Origin: Vibrio sp. Of7-15
GTDB taxonomy: Bacteria; Pseudomonadota; Gammaproteobacteria; Enterobacterales; Vibrionaceae
DNA: 64,000 nucleotides
Assembly: GCF_022347565.1 (NCBI RefSeq)
Contig: NZ_JAKRGH010000005.1
Location: 1 to 64,000, forward strand
Reading direction: 5' to 3'
In this document: piece by piece, positions 51,695 to 61,066 of the stretch
How the letters are laid out: every line of letters starts with the position of its first letter
Numbering within the stretch: the stretch's first letter is position 1
Notes under the pieces: generated by a model
What the model was told of the DNA's origin: nothing
Seen by the model: the letters and a program-made list of their open reading frames with translations, nothing else
Databases searched by the model: none
Translations under genes and position numbers: made by a program

Positions 51695-53533
51695 ATGTCT
51701 AGCCAAGTTGTTGAACAGCCAGAAACCGCTTTATCCCGTAGCGAACAAGTCTTACGAGATGTGTTTGGCTATCAAGAATTTCGGGCTGGGCAAGACGAAG
51801 TGATCAATACCGCCATTGAGGGCCAAGATAGCTTGGTGATCATGCCAACCGGTGGCGGGAAGTCTTTGTGTTATCAGATCCCTGCGCTTGTACGGGAAGG
51901 GCTGACCTTGGTGATTTCCCCTTTGATTTCGTTGATGAAAGACCAAGTGGATCAGCTGAAAGCCAACGGGGTTGCAGCGGAGTGCCTAAATTCCACCATG
52001 GAACGTGACGAGCTGATGTCTGTGCTGAATCGCATGCACATGGGGCAGCTTAAAATGATTTACGTATCGCCAGAGCGAGTGTTGATGCGTGACTTTATTG
52101 AGCGATTGCATGGGGTGAACTTAAGCATGATTGCGGTGGATGAAGCGCATTGTATCTCACAGTGGGGTCATGACTTTCGCCCTGAATACGCCTCGCTTGG
52201 GCAGCTGAAACAGTTTTTCCCGAATGTGCCTGTCATGGCGTTAACGGCCACCGCCGATGATGCCACACGTACCGATATTATCTCTCGTTTGGCCTTGGCT
52301 GAGCCCCATGTACATTTAAGCAGTTTCGATCGTCCAAACATTCGTTACACCTTAATTGAAAAACATAAGCCTATTGCTCAGGTTGTTCGTTTCTTGGAAG
52401 GTCAGCGTGGCCAGTGCGGCATTATCTATTGTGGTAGCCGCAAAAAAGTCGAGCAACTGACTGAAAAATTATGCAATAACCACATTCGAGCAGCGGCCTA
52501 CCATGCTGGGCTACCGAATGATGAGCGCGCTTATGTTCAAGAAGCCTTTCAGCGTGATGACATTCAAATTGTGGTTGCCACCGTGGCTTTTGGCATGGGG
52601 ATCAACAAACCCAATGTGCGCTTTGTGGTGCACTTTGATATTCCGCGTAACATTGAATCTTATTATCAAGAAACCGGTCGAGCGGGGCGTGATGGTCTGC
52701 CTGCTGAAGCGGTAATGTTGTACGATCCGGCGGACATAGCTTGGCTTCGTCGTATGTTGGATGAAAAAGACGAAGGGCCACAAAAACAAGTGGAAGCCCA
52801 TAAGTTGAGCGCCATGAGTGCGTTTGCTGAAGCGCAAACGTGTCGTCGTCAGGTGTTATTGAATTACTTTGGTGAATTTAGAAAAGAAACTTGCGGCAAC
52901 TGTGACATTTGTTTGGATCCTCCTAAACGTTTTGATGGGACAGAGGCGGCGCAAAAAGCGTTGTCGTGTGTCTACCGAGTGAATCAAAGTTTTGGTATTG
53001 GTTATGTAGTGGAAGTGTTGCGAGGCATGAATACCGCCCGTATTCGTGAACATGGCCACGATAAACTATCGACGTATGGTTTAGGGCAAGAGCACAGCCA
53101 TGAATACTGGGTCAGCATCATTCGTCAACTTATCCACTCTGGTTTTTTAAATCAGAACATTGTCCGCAGTTCGACCTTGCAGCTAACCGAAGAAGCGCGT
53201 CCTTTATTACGGGGTGAGCTACCGCTGGAGCTGGCTGTGCCTCGTTTAGACATGACGGCACGCTCGGCGAAGTCCGATAAACTATCAAGTCGTCACTACG
53301 ATAAAAAGCTGTTTGCTAAGTTACGCAAGTTAAGAAAAGCCATTGCCGATGAAGACGATATTCCACCATACGTGGTCTTCAACGACGCCACCTTAATAGA
53401 TATGGCAGAAGTGCTACCGACATCGGCGGGTGAAATGTTGGCGGTTAACGGGGTAGGGCAACGTAAGTTGGAAAAATACGCCGATCCATTCTTAGATTTG
53501 ATCCAAGAGCATTTAACGGGTGGGCAATTTTAA
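51695..53533 (+). CDS. recQ: ATP-dependent DNA helicase RecQ
   Basis: RecQ (612 residues) unwinds DNA 3'-5' in RecF-pathway repair. Motifs are [42 protein letters not shown] and [10 protein letters not shown]. The zinc site is formed by [12 protein letters not shown]...CGNCDIC, then a winged helix and a C-terminal HRDC domain ([17 protein letters not shown]). All domains of the E. coli enzyme are present. Confidence 0.97.
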   Translation: MSSQVVEQPETALSRSEQVLRDVFGYQEFRAGQDEVINTAIEGQDSLVIMPTGGGKSLCYQIPALVREGLTLVISPLISLMKDQVDQLKANGVAAECLNSTMERDELMSVLNRMHMGQLKMIYVSPERVLMRDFIERLHGVNLSMIAVDEAHCISQWGHDFRPEYASLGQLKQFFPNVPVMALTATADDATRTDIISRLALAEPHVHLSSFDRPNIRYTLIEKHKPIAQVVRFLEGQRGQCGIIYCGSRKKVEQLTEKLCNNHIRAAAYHAGLPNDERAYVQEAFQRDDIQIVVATVAFGMGINKPNVRFVVHFDIPRNIESYYQETGRAGRDGLPAEAVMLYDPADIAWLRRMLDEKDEGPQKQVEAHKLSAMSAFAEAQTCRRQVLLNYFGEFRKETCGNCDICLDPPKRFDGTEAAQKALSCVYRVNQSFGIGYVVEVLRGMNTARIREHGHDKLSTYGLGQEHSHEYWVSIIRQLIHSGFLNQNIVRSSTLQLTEEARPLLRGELPLELAVPRLDMTARSAKSDKLSSRHYDKKLFAKLRKLRKAIADEDDIPPYVVFNDATLIDMAEVLPTSAGEMLAVNGVGQRKLEKYADPFLDLIQEHLTGGQF

Positions 53534-53570
53534 CCTGACTCGGTAAAAGACATTATCGAGTGTTATAAAG

Positions 53571-53672
53571 AAAAAAACCGGACAATAAGTCCGGCGCTAT
53601 GCGAGAAAACATACTGGGTATGATTCGCAAGAAACAGCTTGCGTATATGGTGATAGCACCATGCTTGTCAGA
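53571..53672 (-). ncRNA. Candidate structured small RNA, minus strand, after recQ
   Basis: Read on the minus strand the segment gives three perfect hairpins in a row, ATGGTG/CACCAT (53647-53662), CGCAAG/CTTGCG (53626-53643) and CATAC/GTATG (53610-53622). A terminator CCGGAC/GTCCGG (53578-53594) with seven T follows. On the plus strand there is no T run, so the RNA should be minus. The 5' end is unknown and could lie up to 53750. I found no convincing promoter and do not recognise a named RNA family. Confidence 0.55.
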
Positions 53673-53817
53673 TGACCTAGGGGCGATCATGCTCTAACAG
53701 GCCGGCACATAAGACCATGTTGTTATTTCTAAAGCTAGACAGCATTTATGTATGATTACGGCTTGCAACAGAAACTTACACCTTTAGCGGTATCATCAAA
53801 TAATCAAAGGAATTGCC

Positions 53818-54120
53818 ATGAAAGAATTTGGATTAGCAGAGTTTTCTCCTGAACAGGGACGGTTGGTGATCACCACACCATCGTTTGATTTTGATTCATT
53901 TCCTGAGTTGGGAAAAAAGCTACTTCGTCTGTTGGATGCTACCGTCGTGGAGCAGCAGTTGGATGCGGATTTGCACAGTTGGATGATCGATTTTGAAGGC
54001 TGCCGTTTAATGTTACGGGCCGAACATTACTCCAATGCAGTATGGATCGAAAGCTTAGCGGCACATGAATCAGCGGAAGAATTAGCCTATTTGGCGCAAT
54101 TATTTAAGCGTGGTTTTTGA
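53818..54120 (+). CDS. DUF3630 family protein
   Basis: A 100-residue acidic protein with no signal peptide or membrane span, starting at an ATG with AAAGGA upstream. It resembles the DUF3630 family of vibrios and relatives, whose function is unknown. It lies between recQ and yhhQ on the same strand. The assignment to the family is by recollection of its pattern (VVEQQLDADLHSWMIDFEG). Confidence 0.8.
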   Translation: MKEFGLAEFSPEQGRLVITTPSFDFDSFPELGKKLLRLLDATVVEQQLDADLHSWMIDFEGCRLMLRAEHYSNAVWIESLAAHESAEELAYLAQLFKRGF

Positions 54121-54270
54121 TCACAAAAATTGCTGCAAGCAGTGCAAAGGTTTTGTTGCGCAACAAAGTGGTTAAGGTATAATCGCTGCCTTCGGACTTC
54201 TTGAGGTGTTGAAAAAGCCACAAGAAGAATTATTTGGGTTCCCTCGCCCCCAATGACAAAAAGGTACGCT

Positions 54271-54942
54271 ATGAGTACGTTTTCCCCTGCGCAAAAGCGC
54301 AATGCTTTATTTTTTCTTGTTTTATTTCATCTGGTTATCATTGCATCAAGCAATTATCTAGTTCAAATCCCATTTACCATTTTTGGTCTGCATACCACTT
54401 GGGGGGCGTTTACTTTCCCGTTTATTTTTCTCGCTACTGATCTTACTGTCCGTATCTTTGGGGCGGGTATGGCAAGAAAGATCATCGGGTTAGTGATGTT
54501 GCCAGCATTAGCGGTGTCTTACTTGCTGTCGGTGCTCTTTTATGAAGGGCACTTCCAAGGCTTTGGGCAAGTGAGTGAATTTAACTTGTTTGTTGCCCGC
54601 ATCGCGATCGCCAGTTTCATGGCTTATTTGTTAGGTCAAATTTTAGATGTGCATGTGTTTAACCGCTTACGCCAAACAAAACAGTGGTGGGTTGCCCCAA
54701 CGTGCTCCACTTTGTTTGGTAATGCGCTAGATACTTTAGCCTTTTTCTCTATTGCGTTTTACCAAAGCAGTGATGCATTTATGGCGGAGCATTGGACAGA
54801 GATCGCACTGGTTGATTATGGTTTTAAACTTGTAATTAGCCTTGGCCTATTTGTGCCAATGTATGGTGTATTGCTGAACTTCTTAGTAAAGCGTTTAACG
54901 GCGGTACGAGAAGGAGTACATACTCAGCAAGTGAGTGTGTAG
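54271..54942 (+). CDS. yhhQ: Queuosine precursor transporter YhhQ (VUT family)
   Basis: The 223-residue protein has about six membrane segments and the VUT-family pattern (VQIPFTIFGLHTTWGAFTFP, ATDLTVRIFGAGMARKII). In E. coli YhhQ imports the queuosine precursors preQ0 and preQ1. I chose the ATG at 54271, preceded by AAGGT, which matches the usual MSTFSPAQKR-type start. An ATG at 54253 is also possible. I looked for a preQ1 riboswitch upstream and saw none. Confidence 0.9.
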   Translation: MSTFSPAQKRNALFFLVLFHLVIIASSNYLVQIPFTIFGLHTTWGAFTFPFIFLATDLTVRIFGAGMARKIIGLVMLPALAVSYLLSVLFYEGHFQGFGQVSEFNLFVARIAIASFMAYLLGQILDVHVFNRLRQTKQWWVAPTCSTLFGNALDTLAFFSIAFYQSSDAFMAEHWTEIALVDYGFKLVISLGLFVPMYGVLLNFLVKRLTAVREGVHTQQVSV

Positions 54943-54961
54943 AGGTTTTATTTTTATCGTC

Positions 54962-54989
54962 AAAAGCCGGCGTGTCTGCCGGCTTTTTT
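54962..54989 (+). terminator. yhhQ terminator
   Basis: The stem AAAAGCCGGC/GCCGGCTTTT (54962-54971 and 54978-54987) is followed by further T. The GTG start of the next gene lies 13 bp beyond. Confidence 0.9.
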
Positions 54990-55002
54990 GTAGGAGTAAA
55001 GT

Positions 55003-55440
55003 GTGGTGGAAATCAAACAAGCGTCTGTGAAAGAGGCACTGGAAGTCATTCGGTTGATCCCTGAGTTTGCCCGAGGTGAAAGTGTTGAGTCGATCCAAGC
55101 CCGATTGAAGGATCGCAATAGTCTCATATTGATGGCCACGCAAGGGGAGATCCCACTTGGTGTTAAGATTGGCTACCAACTTGATAGCAGCACATTTTAC
55201 AGCTGGTTGGGCGGTGTTGCACCACAAGGACGAAATCATGGAGTCGCGCAGGCTTTACTAGAGGCTCAAGAGTTGTGGGTTCAAGAGCAAGGTTATAGTG
55301 CTGTTCGTGTTAAATCGCGTAACTGTTTTCCTGCGATGCTACGCCTATTATTAAGAAATGGTTATCTAATTGAATCAATAGAACAAAAAGAAAATATTGA
55401 AGATAATCGACTTAACTTTATAAAACAGATTAGCATCTAG
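55003..55440 (+). CDS. GNAT-family N-acetyltransferase
   Basis: The 145-residue protein has the GNAT acetyl-CoA site in GVAPQGRNHGVAQALLE (Q/RxxGxG-like, with Asn-His in place of Gly) followed by a beta-strand with VRVKSRNCFPAML. It starts with GTG at 55003 after TAGGAG. The substrate is unknown. It lies immediately after the yhhQ terminator and before the RyhB locus. Confidence 0.85.
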   Translation: MVEIKQASVKEALEVIRLIPEFARGESVESIQARLKDRNSLILMATQGEIPLGVKIGYQLDSSTFYSWLGGVAPQGRNHGVAQALLEAQELWVQEQGYSAVRVKSRNCFPAMLRLLLRNGYLIESIEQKENIEDNRLNFIKQISI

Positions 55441-55464
55441 TTGAGAATTTATATCATTTAGGTG

Positions 55465-55493
55465 TTGCAATTTAAATGAGAATAGTTATTATT
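55465..55493 (+). promoter_or_regulatory. Promoter and Fur box of RyhB copy 1
   Basis: A -35 TTGCAA (55465-55470), 16-bp spacer and -10 TATTAT (55487-55492) form a good sigma-70 promoter. AATGAGAATAGTTATTATT (55475-55493) overlaps it and matches the 19-bp Fur consensus at 12 positions, so Fur-iron should block transcription. Confidence 0.8.
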
Positions 55494-55498
55494 AACTC

Positions 55499-55678
55499 GT
55501 CTTTCAGGAGTTGACCAACACCTATTTGGTTGGTTCTGCTTTCTAACTGACATGACATTGCTCACATTGCTTCCAGTGTAATTCAGCTATAGCAAAGTGA
55601 TTAGACGCAAACCTTAATTGCTAATCATTTTGTCTTATTTGCTAGGCGACATCTATACGATTAGATGTCGCTTTTTTC
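55499..55678 (+). ncRNA. ryhB: RyhB-like iron-regulated small RNA, copy 1
   Basis: The conserved RyhB core GACATTGCTCACATTGCTTC begins at 55554, as in enterobacterial and Vibrio RyhB, where it pairs with mRNAs of iron-using proteins. The RNA would start near 55499 and end at a terminator with a perfect 10-bp stem GCGACATCTA/TAGATGTCGC (55646-55655 and 55662-55671) and six T, giving about 180 nt. It lies between the GNAT gene and polA. Confidence 0.9.
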
Positions 55679-55780
55679 TTTTATAGTCATAAAACTTTCT
55701 TTTTCTGAATTTAAAATTGTTTATTTTTCAGTTGCTTGTGTTTTTATTTTAATTAAATGAAATAAATTCTCATTTAGATG

Positions 55781-55809
55781 TTGCAATACAACTGAGAATG
55801 GTTATTATT
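55781..55809 (+). promoter_or_regulatory. Promoter and Fur box of RyhB copy 2
   Basis: The layout repeats that of copy 1: TTGCAA (55781-55786), 16-bp spacer, TATTAT (55803-55808), and an overlapping Fur-like ACTGAGAATGGTTATTATT (10 of 19 matches). The shared TGTTGCAAT and GTTATTATTAACT segments show that the promoter was duplicated with the RNA. Confidence 0.78.
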
Positions 55810-55814
55810 AACTT

Positions 55815-55992
55815 GCACTCAGGGAGACAGACATCAAGCTGTTTTACTCTGCACTCTTTGAAGGCACGACATTGCTCACATTGCTTCCAGTGTAAATCAG
55901 CTACTAGCAGGGTGATTAACGGCAAATGACATAGTTAATTATCTTGTATTTTTCTGCTGAGCGGCGTTTTTATTAAAAGCGCCGCTTTTTTC
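55815..55992 (+). ncRNA. ryhB: RyhB-like iron-regulated small RNA, copy 2
   Basis: A second full RyhB unit follows 137 bp later. The 28-nt core is identical to copy 1 (55868-55895) and is followed by the same ATCAGCTA. The rest has diverged in sequence. The terminator is GCGGCG/CGCCGC (55961-55966 and 55980-55985) with an inner TTTT/AAAA pairing and six T. The predicted length is about 178 nt. Confidence 0.88.
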
Positions 55993-56124
55993 TTTTTAGC
56001 CTTTTCCTTTCTCCTCAATCTGCTCTTTGAAAGATGCAACTACACACTTATAAGTTTGTTCCCTCATTAGCAGCTAAATGTATATATGCAATAAAGTGGA
56101 ATCAAAATATGACAGATAGGAATC

Positions 56125-56315
56125 TTTTCCACAGCGTATGATCATTTTCGGATCTAAGATCCAATGCTCTGTTGATAGTTATCTTGTTGTTTTTAATGAT
56201 CTAAAACTGTTTTCAGATCATTTTGTTAACAATTGATATTTTCCTCAAAAATAAGTACTAACAAACTTATCCACAGATCGAGATAAACAAAAGGCAAAAC
56301 AAATAGATCGAGATC
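56125..56315. other. Origin-like cluster of GATC sites and DnaA boxes before polA
   Basis: Eight GATC sites lie within 176 bp (56140, 56151, 56158, 56198, 56216, 56276, 56306, 56312), against about 0.7 expected. A perfect DnaA box TTATCCACA is at 56267-56275 and a one-mismatch box TTTTCCACA at 56125-56133. Between them is an A+T-rich stretch with GATC-led segments (GATCATTTTGTTA) like the 13-mers of oriC. The usual oriC neighbours (mnmG, mioC, dnaA) are absent. It could be a DnaA/SeqA/Dam control region for polA. Confidence 0.6.
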
Positions 56316-56391
56316 GCGGATAGGAGTTAACAGAATCAAGATGTCGTGGCATCCTTACCAGATCTCTTTCATTTCTGGATTACCAAACACC

Positions 56392-59169
56392 ATGGCAAGC
56401 ATCCCTGAAAACCCACTGATTCTTATTGATGGTTCGTCTTACCTTTATCGTGCTTATCACGCTTCCCCAAATTTAACTAATGCCGACGGTGAGCCGACTG
56501 GCGCTGTGTATGGCGTAGTGAACATGCTGCGCGCATTGCTAAAACAAGTCGCGACAGAGCGTATTGCGGTTATTTTTGATGCGAAAGGGAAAACGTTTCG
56601 TGATGACATGTACCCTGAGTATAAAGCGAATCGCCCATCTATGCCGGATGATCTGCGCAGTCAAGTTGAACCACTACACGCGATCATTAAAGCGATGGGC
56701 TTACCTTTGATCTCTATTTCTGGTGTTGAGGCCGATGATGTTATCGGTACGTTAGCGACGCAAGCATCAAAGCAAGGAATGCCTGTATTGATCAGTACAG
56801 GTGATAAAGACATGGCTCAGCTGGTGGATGAAAATGTCACTCTGATCAATACCATGACAAACGTGGTAATGGATCCTGCTGGTGTTGTAGAAAAGTTTGG
56901 TATCGGACCTGAGCTGATTATCGACTACCTCGCGCTAATGGGAGATAAAGTGGATAACATTCCTGGTGTTCCGGGAGTGGGTGAGAAAACGGCGAAGGCG
57001 CTATTACAAGGTATTGGTGGCTTAGACGCTCTGTATGACAACCTTGATGATATTGCCCCGCTGGGTTTCCGTGGTTCAAAAACCATGGCGAAAAAGCTAA
57101 CGGATAATAAAGAAGAAGCGTACCTTTCTTACCAGTTAGCCACGATCAAATTAGATGTTGAGCTTGATCAAGCGCCAGATCAATTGATCAAATCAGAACC
57201 AAACACCGATGAGTTGATTCAGTGGTTCGGTAAAATGGCGTTTAAACGTTGGTTAAGTGAGCTTCTGGATGGTGGTGATGGCAAGATTGTTGCGGATGAA
57301 AAAGCAGCGTCATCCAGCCAAGCAGATGAGCCAATTTCTAAAGCCATTATGGTTGATCGCAGTGGGTATGAAACGGTTCTGGATAAAGACAGTTTTGCCA
57401 CATGGCTTGATAAACTCAACAGCGCAGATGTCGTCGCGTTTGATACTGAAACCGATGGTTTGGATTACATGACTGCGAACTTGGTTGGTCTTTCTTTTGC
57501 CGTAGAAGAAGGTAAAGCCGCGTATGTACCTGTCGCTCATGATTATTTAGATGCACCAGAGCAGTTAGATCGTGATTGGGTGCTAGAGCAATTAAAACCG
57601 CTGCTAGAAGATGACAATAGAGCTAAAGTGGGGCAAAACTTAAAGTTTGATGCCAGTATTCTTGCGCGTTACGACATTGAGATGAAAGGCATTAAGTTCG
57701 ACACCATGCTGGAGTCTTACGTGTTTAACAGCGTGAGCGGCCGACATGATATGGACAGCTTAGCACTGCGTTATTTACAGCATAAAAACATCAGTTTCGA
57801 AGAAATTGCAGGTAAAGGCAAAAAGCAGCTGACGTTTAACCAAATTGATTTAGAGCAAGCGGGCCCTTATGCAGCAGAAGATGCGGATATTACTCTTCGT
57901 TTGCACAACTACTTGAATGAAAAAGTTCAAGCTGATGAAAAACTGAAATCTGTTTTTGAAGAGATTGAATTGCCATTGGTGCCAGTGCTGTCAAGAATCG
58001 AGCGTACGGGCGTGTTAGTGGATGACATGCAGTTGTCTGCTCAGTCGGTAGAAATTGCGCAGCGCTTGGATGAACTTGAAAAACAAGTGTTTGAAATCGC
58101 AGAGCAAGAATTTAATTTAAGTTCGCCAAAACAGCTTCAAGCCGTATTGTTTGAAAAAATGGGGTTGCCAGTTATTAAGAAGACCCCATCAGGCGCGCCA
58201 TCAACCAACGAAGAAGTGCTGCAAGAGTTGGCGCTGGATTACCCATTGCCAAAGCTGATTTTGGAGTACCGTGGTTTAGCGAAGTTGAAATCCACTTATA
58301 CGGATAAATTACCTAAGATGATCAACCCATCGACAGGGCGTGTGCACACTTCGTATCATCAAGCCGTCACGGCGACAGGGCGTTTATCGTCGACGGATCC
58401 AAACTTACAGAATATTCCAATTCGTAATGAGCAAGGCCGTCGTATTCGCCAAGCGTTTATTGCCCCACACGGTTGGAAAATCCTTGCAGTGGATTACTCT
58501 CAAATCGAATTACGTATTATGGCCCACCTGTCGGGTGATCAGGCGTTGTTAGATGCTTTCTCACAAGGTAAAGACATTCACTCGGCCACCGCTGCGGAAG
58601 TCATGGGTGTGGCTATTGAAGAGGTTACTTCTGAGCAGCGTCGCCGTGCCAAAGCCATTAACTTTGGCTTAATTTACGGCATGAGTGCGTTTGGCTTAGC
58701 AAAACAAATTGGCATTGCTCGCGGTGAAGCTCAGCAATACATGGATTTGTATTTTGAACGTTATCCAGGCGTGATGAAGTACATGGAAAATACCCGCTTG
58801 CAAGCAACTGAGCAGGGTTATGTTGAAACCTTATTTGGTCGTCGTTTGTATTTACCTGAAATCAAATCTCGTAATGGTATGCGTCGCAAAGCAGCAGAGC
58901 GTGCGGCTATTAATGCACCTATGCAAGGAACGGCGGCAGACATTATTAAAAAAGCGATGTTGATTGTGGATGAATGGATTCAAGAGTATGGGCAGGGCAA
59001 AGTGCGCCTTCTTATGCAGGTACACGATGAATTGGTACTGGAAGTGGAAGAGTCAGCGTTATCGGAAATTGAAACAAAAGTACAAAAATTGATGGAATCG
59101 GCAGCCACACTGGATGTGCCATTAATCGCAGAAAGTGGACACGGAGACAACTGGGATCAAGCTCATTAA
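56392..59169 (+). CDS. polA: DNA polymerase I
   Basis: PolA (925 residues) fills gaps and removes RNA primers. The N-terminal 5'-nuclease domain ([15 protein letters not shown]), an intact proofreading domain ([33 protein letters not shown]) and the polymerase motifs A ([17 protein letters not shown]), B ([19 protein letters not shown]) and C ([12 protein letters not shown]) are complete. I used the ATG at 56392, which matches the E. coli start. An ATG at 56341 with AGGAG 15 bases upstream would add 17 residues and cannot be ruled out. Confidence 0.95.
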   Translation: MASIPENPLILIDGSSYLYRAYHASPNLTNADGEPTGAVYGVVNMLRALLKQVATERIAVIFDAKGKTFRDDMYPEYKANRPSMPDDLRSQVEPLHAIIKAMGLPLISISGVEADDVIGTLATQASKQGMPVLISTGDKDMAQLVDENVTLINTMTNVVMDPAGVVEKFGIGPELIIDYLALMGDKVDNIPGVPGVGEKTAKALLQGIGGLDALYDNLDDIAPLGFRGSKTMAKKLTDNKEEAYLSYQLATIKLDVELDQAPDQLIKSEPNTDELIQWFGKMAFKRWLSELLDGGDGKIVADEKAASSSQADEPISKAIMVDRSGYETVLDKDSFATWLDKLNSADVVAFDTETDGLDYMTANLVGLSFAVEEGKAAYVPVAHDYLDAPEQLDRDWVLEQLKPLLEDDNRAKVGQNLKFDASILARYDIEMKGIKFDTMLESYVFNSVSGRHDMDSLALRYLQHKNISFEEIAGKGKKQLTFNQIDLEQAGPYAAEDADITLRLHNYLNEKVQADEKLKSVFEEIELPLVPVLSRIERTGVLVDDMQLSAQSVEIAQRLDELEKQVFEIAEQEFNLSSPKQLQAVLFEKMGLPVIKKTPSGAPSTNEEVLQELALDYPLPKLILEYRGLAKLKSTYTDKLPKMINPSTGRVHTSYHQAVTATGRLSSTDPNLQNIPIRNEQGRRIRQAFIAPHGWKILAVDYSQIELRIMAHLSGDQALLDAFSQGKDIHSATAAEVMGVAIEEVTSEQRRRAKAINFGLIYGMSAFGLAKQIGIARGEAQQYMDLYFERYPGVMKYMENTRLQATEQGYVETLFGRRLYLPEIKSRNGMRRKAAERAAINAPMQGTAADIIKKAMLIVDEWIQEYGQGKVRLLMQVHDELVLEVEESALSEIETKVQKLMESAATLDVPLIAESGHGDNWDQAH

Positions 59170-59201
59170 GTAATTAGCTTACCAGTTTGTAGATAAAATT
59201 T

Positions 59202-59230
59202 AAGCCAGCGCACATGCTGGCTTTTTTTTT
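59202..59230 (+). terminator. polA terminator
   Basis: The stem AAGCCAGC/GCTGGCTT (59202-59209 and 59216-59223) is followed by a long T run. Confidence 0.92.
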
Positions 59231-59342
59231 AATCAAATAAAGTGGGATAAATCAACAACAACATGTACTTTTACATCATTTTGTGAAAAAAAATTACATA
59301 AAAGACTTTTCTTATCTGAGCAATTGTTGTACATTTATCTGC

Positions 59343-59447
59343 GTAGGGTACAGAGGTAAGATGTTCTATCTTTCAGACCTTTTGTTTCACGTTATTGGAT
59401 TTGGCTGATTCAGCCGCCCTGGTCATTTTTGGCCGGGGCGTTTTTTC
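59343..59447 (+). ncRNA. spf: Spot 42 small RNA
   Basis: The first 41 bases (starting GTAGGGTACAGAGGTAAGAT) agree with E. coli Spot 42 as I remember it, and the RNA ends in a CGCCCTGGTC/GGCCGGGGCG hairpin and T run. Spot 42 represses catabolic genes in concert with CRP. The position between polA and engB is conserved. A TACATT -10 lies at 59330-59335. TGTGA...TTACA at 59282-59298 resembles a CRP site but has a seven-base spacer, so that site is uncertain. Confidence 0.96.
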
Positions 59448-59609
59448 TTGTGGCAAAGAAAATTTTTCTCTTCTTATAAGCCGTCAATTATTCCATCGAA
59501 CGCTTTAATTTCATTTCCCTAGCGGATGTTGTTTCTTTTTTGTGCTCTGTGAGACATTCTTTCTTACATATAAATTAGAGTAAATACTTTAATTTGAGCG
59601 TTGATTGAG

Positions 59610-59615
59610 TATAAT
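59610..59615 (+). promoter_or_regulatory. -10 box of an sRNA candidate
   Basis: TATAAT is a perfect sigma-70 -10 hexamer. The best -35 is TTTAAT at 59588-59593 (16-bp spacer). It points at the orphan terminator at 59693. Confidence 0.6.
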
Positions 59616-59621
59616 AGCAGC

Positions 59622-59721
59622 AGCTTCTTGTTCATCTTTTGTGATTCACCCTAATTCATTAGGTTTGTGTATTAGCAAAATTCGAATATTTTACCGACCC
59701 AATCCAGGTCGGTATTTTTTT
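59622..59721 (+). ncRNA. Candidate small RNA downstream of Spot 42
   Basis: A perfect TATAAT lies upstream and a strong terminator ends the unit: ACCGACC/GGTCGGT (59693-59699 and 59707-59713) with seven T. The 100 nt between have no plausible ORF. The terminator cannot belong to Spot 42, which has its own. A second RNA gene (VSsrna24) has, as I recall, been described near spf in Aliivibrio. This or the next candidate might be its counterpart. Confidence 0.65.
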
Positions 59722-59978
59722 ACCTGTCACTTTTACTCTTTTGAATGATTACCACCTATTTGTAATTTTTCTTACATACTGTGATTTTATTAATTCTTTG
59801 TAAAAAACAAGTTTGAATGGAATTACTGGAGTTAATGGGTAAAAAAGAAAATTTATGGGTAAAAGAACTAGGAAGTAAAAGGGATTAGAGTGTGGGGAAT
59901 CGCACTAAACTGATTAAAAAACTTGCGTTCTGTGAAGAAATCGTTGATTCTTTGAACTTATAACAATAATAAACCTCC

Positions 59979-60018
59979 TATTTCTCTCCCGTTGCCCCAC
60001 CTCGTGGTGGGGACTTTT
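59979..60018 (+). ncRNA. Candidate very short RNA before engB
   Basis: A promoter TTGATT (59944-59949), 17-bp spacer, TAATAA (59967-59972) is followed within 25 bp by a terminator-like hairpin CCCCACC/GGTGGGG (59995-60001 and 60006-60012) with tail ACTTTTAT. The leader is pyrimidine rich (CCTCCTATTTCTCTCCC), able to pair with ribosome sites. At about 40 nt it is unusually short. Transcription could instead begin further upstream. Confidence 0.45.
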
Positions 60019-60074
60019 ATAAGCCAATATGCCTTGTTGAACAGCATACTGGCCATAAAGGGAGTGGCGCGACG

Positions 60075-60737
60075 TTAAGAGGCGTCGTTATTGTCGGCAG
60101 CTGCGTCTTCTTCATCCAATTCTAATTCTTCAAATGCTGGTGCAAACCAAGAATCGAGCTTACGGCGAAGTTGATCAACCCCCATGCCTTTTAATGATGA
60201 GAACACGTCAACTTGCACATCACCACCAAAAGACTTTGATTCTTCACGAATTTTTAGAAGCTGTGCTTTACGAGCACCACTTTTGAGCTTATCTGCTTTG
60301 GTTAACAGTACTTGCACTGGCAGACCGCTGTCGACGGCCCAGTAGATCAGCTGTTGGTCGAGATCTTTCATTGGGTGGCGGATGTCCATTAGCACCACGA
60401 GTCCCTTTAAGCTCTCACGTTTTTGTAGGTATTCGCCCAAAGACTTTTGCCACTTTAGCTTCATTTCAACCGGTACTTGGGCAAAGCCATAACCTGGTAA
60501 ATCCACAATGTGGCAGTTTTCATCAACCTGGAATAAGTTGATGAGCTGAGTACGACCTGGTGTTTTACTGGTTTTTGCTAAACTACGTTGATTTGTCAGG
60601 CGATTTAGTGCGCTTGACTTACCCGCGTTAGAACGTCCAGCAAAGGCGACTTCAATCCCTTCGTCAGCCGGCATATGGCGAATATCTGGTGCACTTGTTA
60701 TGAAATGCGTGTTTTGATAGTGAATTGTTTTGCTCAC
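60075..60737 (-). CDS. engB: Ribosome biogenesis GTPase EngB (YihA)
   Basis: EngB (220 residues) is an essential TrmE-Era-type GTPase for 50S assembly. G1 is [12 protein letters not shown] at about residue 31, G3 [10 protein letters not shown] and G4 LLTKADKL. A 20-residue acidic tail rich in Glu/Asp/Ala follows the domain. It is on the minus strand, divergent from cytochrome c4. The 329-bp gap to that gene shows no other feature that I can support. Confidence 0.96.
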   Translation of the reverse strand: MSKTIHYQNTHFITSAPDIRHMPADEGIEVAFAGRSNAGKSSALNRLTNQRSLAKTSKTPGRTQLINLFQVDENCHIVDLPGYGFAQVPVEMKLKWQKSLGEYLQKRESLKGLVVLMDIRHPMKDLDQQLIYWAVDSGLPVQVLLTKADKLKSGARKAQLLKIREESKSFGGDVQVDVFSSLKGMGVDQLRRKLDSWFAPAFEELELDEEDAAADNNDAS

Positions 60738-61066
60738 TGTTAACTCCGTCTCGACTTAGTGTAGTCGGCTGATTACTTTTATGTGAAATTGTGTAAAATA
60801 ACCGTGCTCGGCTTAAGGTCGCTCATTGTACCATGTCGTAACTTAGGCTGTGTCCCGTAATTATTTTACTATCACTATAGAAATAGCTGTTTCCTATTGG
60901 TTATGGCTAAAATTTGCACGACTGCTTCACAGTAGCTTAGTCAGAAAGGCTCTATACTGCTTTAAGTGTCGGAATAAACTGTAGTGGATGACGGCGGTAA
61001 AAATCATTGTCGGACACCGTCTGGTTTATTCGGTACTGGAAGCTTGATAATTATAAATGGAATGTC

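Noticed and set aside
54121-54270. preQ1 riboswitch before yhhQ
   Set aside because: The region has no recognisable preQ1 aptamer, although yhhQ transports queuosine precursors.
55993-56120. A third RyhB copy
   Set aside because: The conserved core does not recur after 55895 and no promoter with TTGCAA-N16-TATTAT is present in this stretch.
56125-56391. True chromosomal oriC
   Set aside because: The neighbours are RyhB and polA rather than mnmG/mioC or dnaA, and only one perfect DnaA box is present. It is reported only as origin-like.
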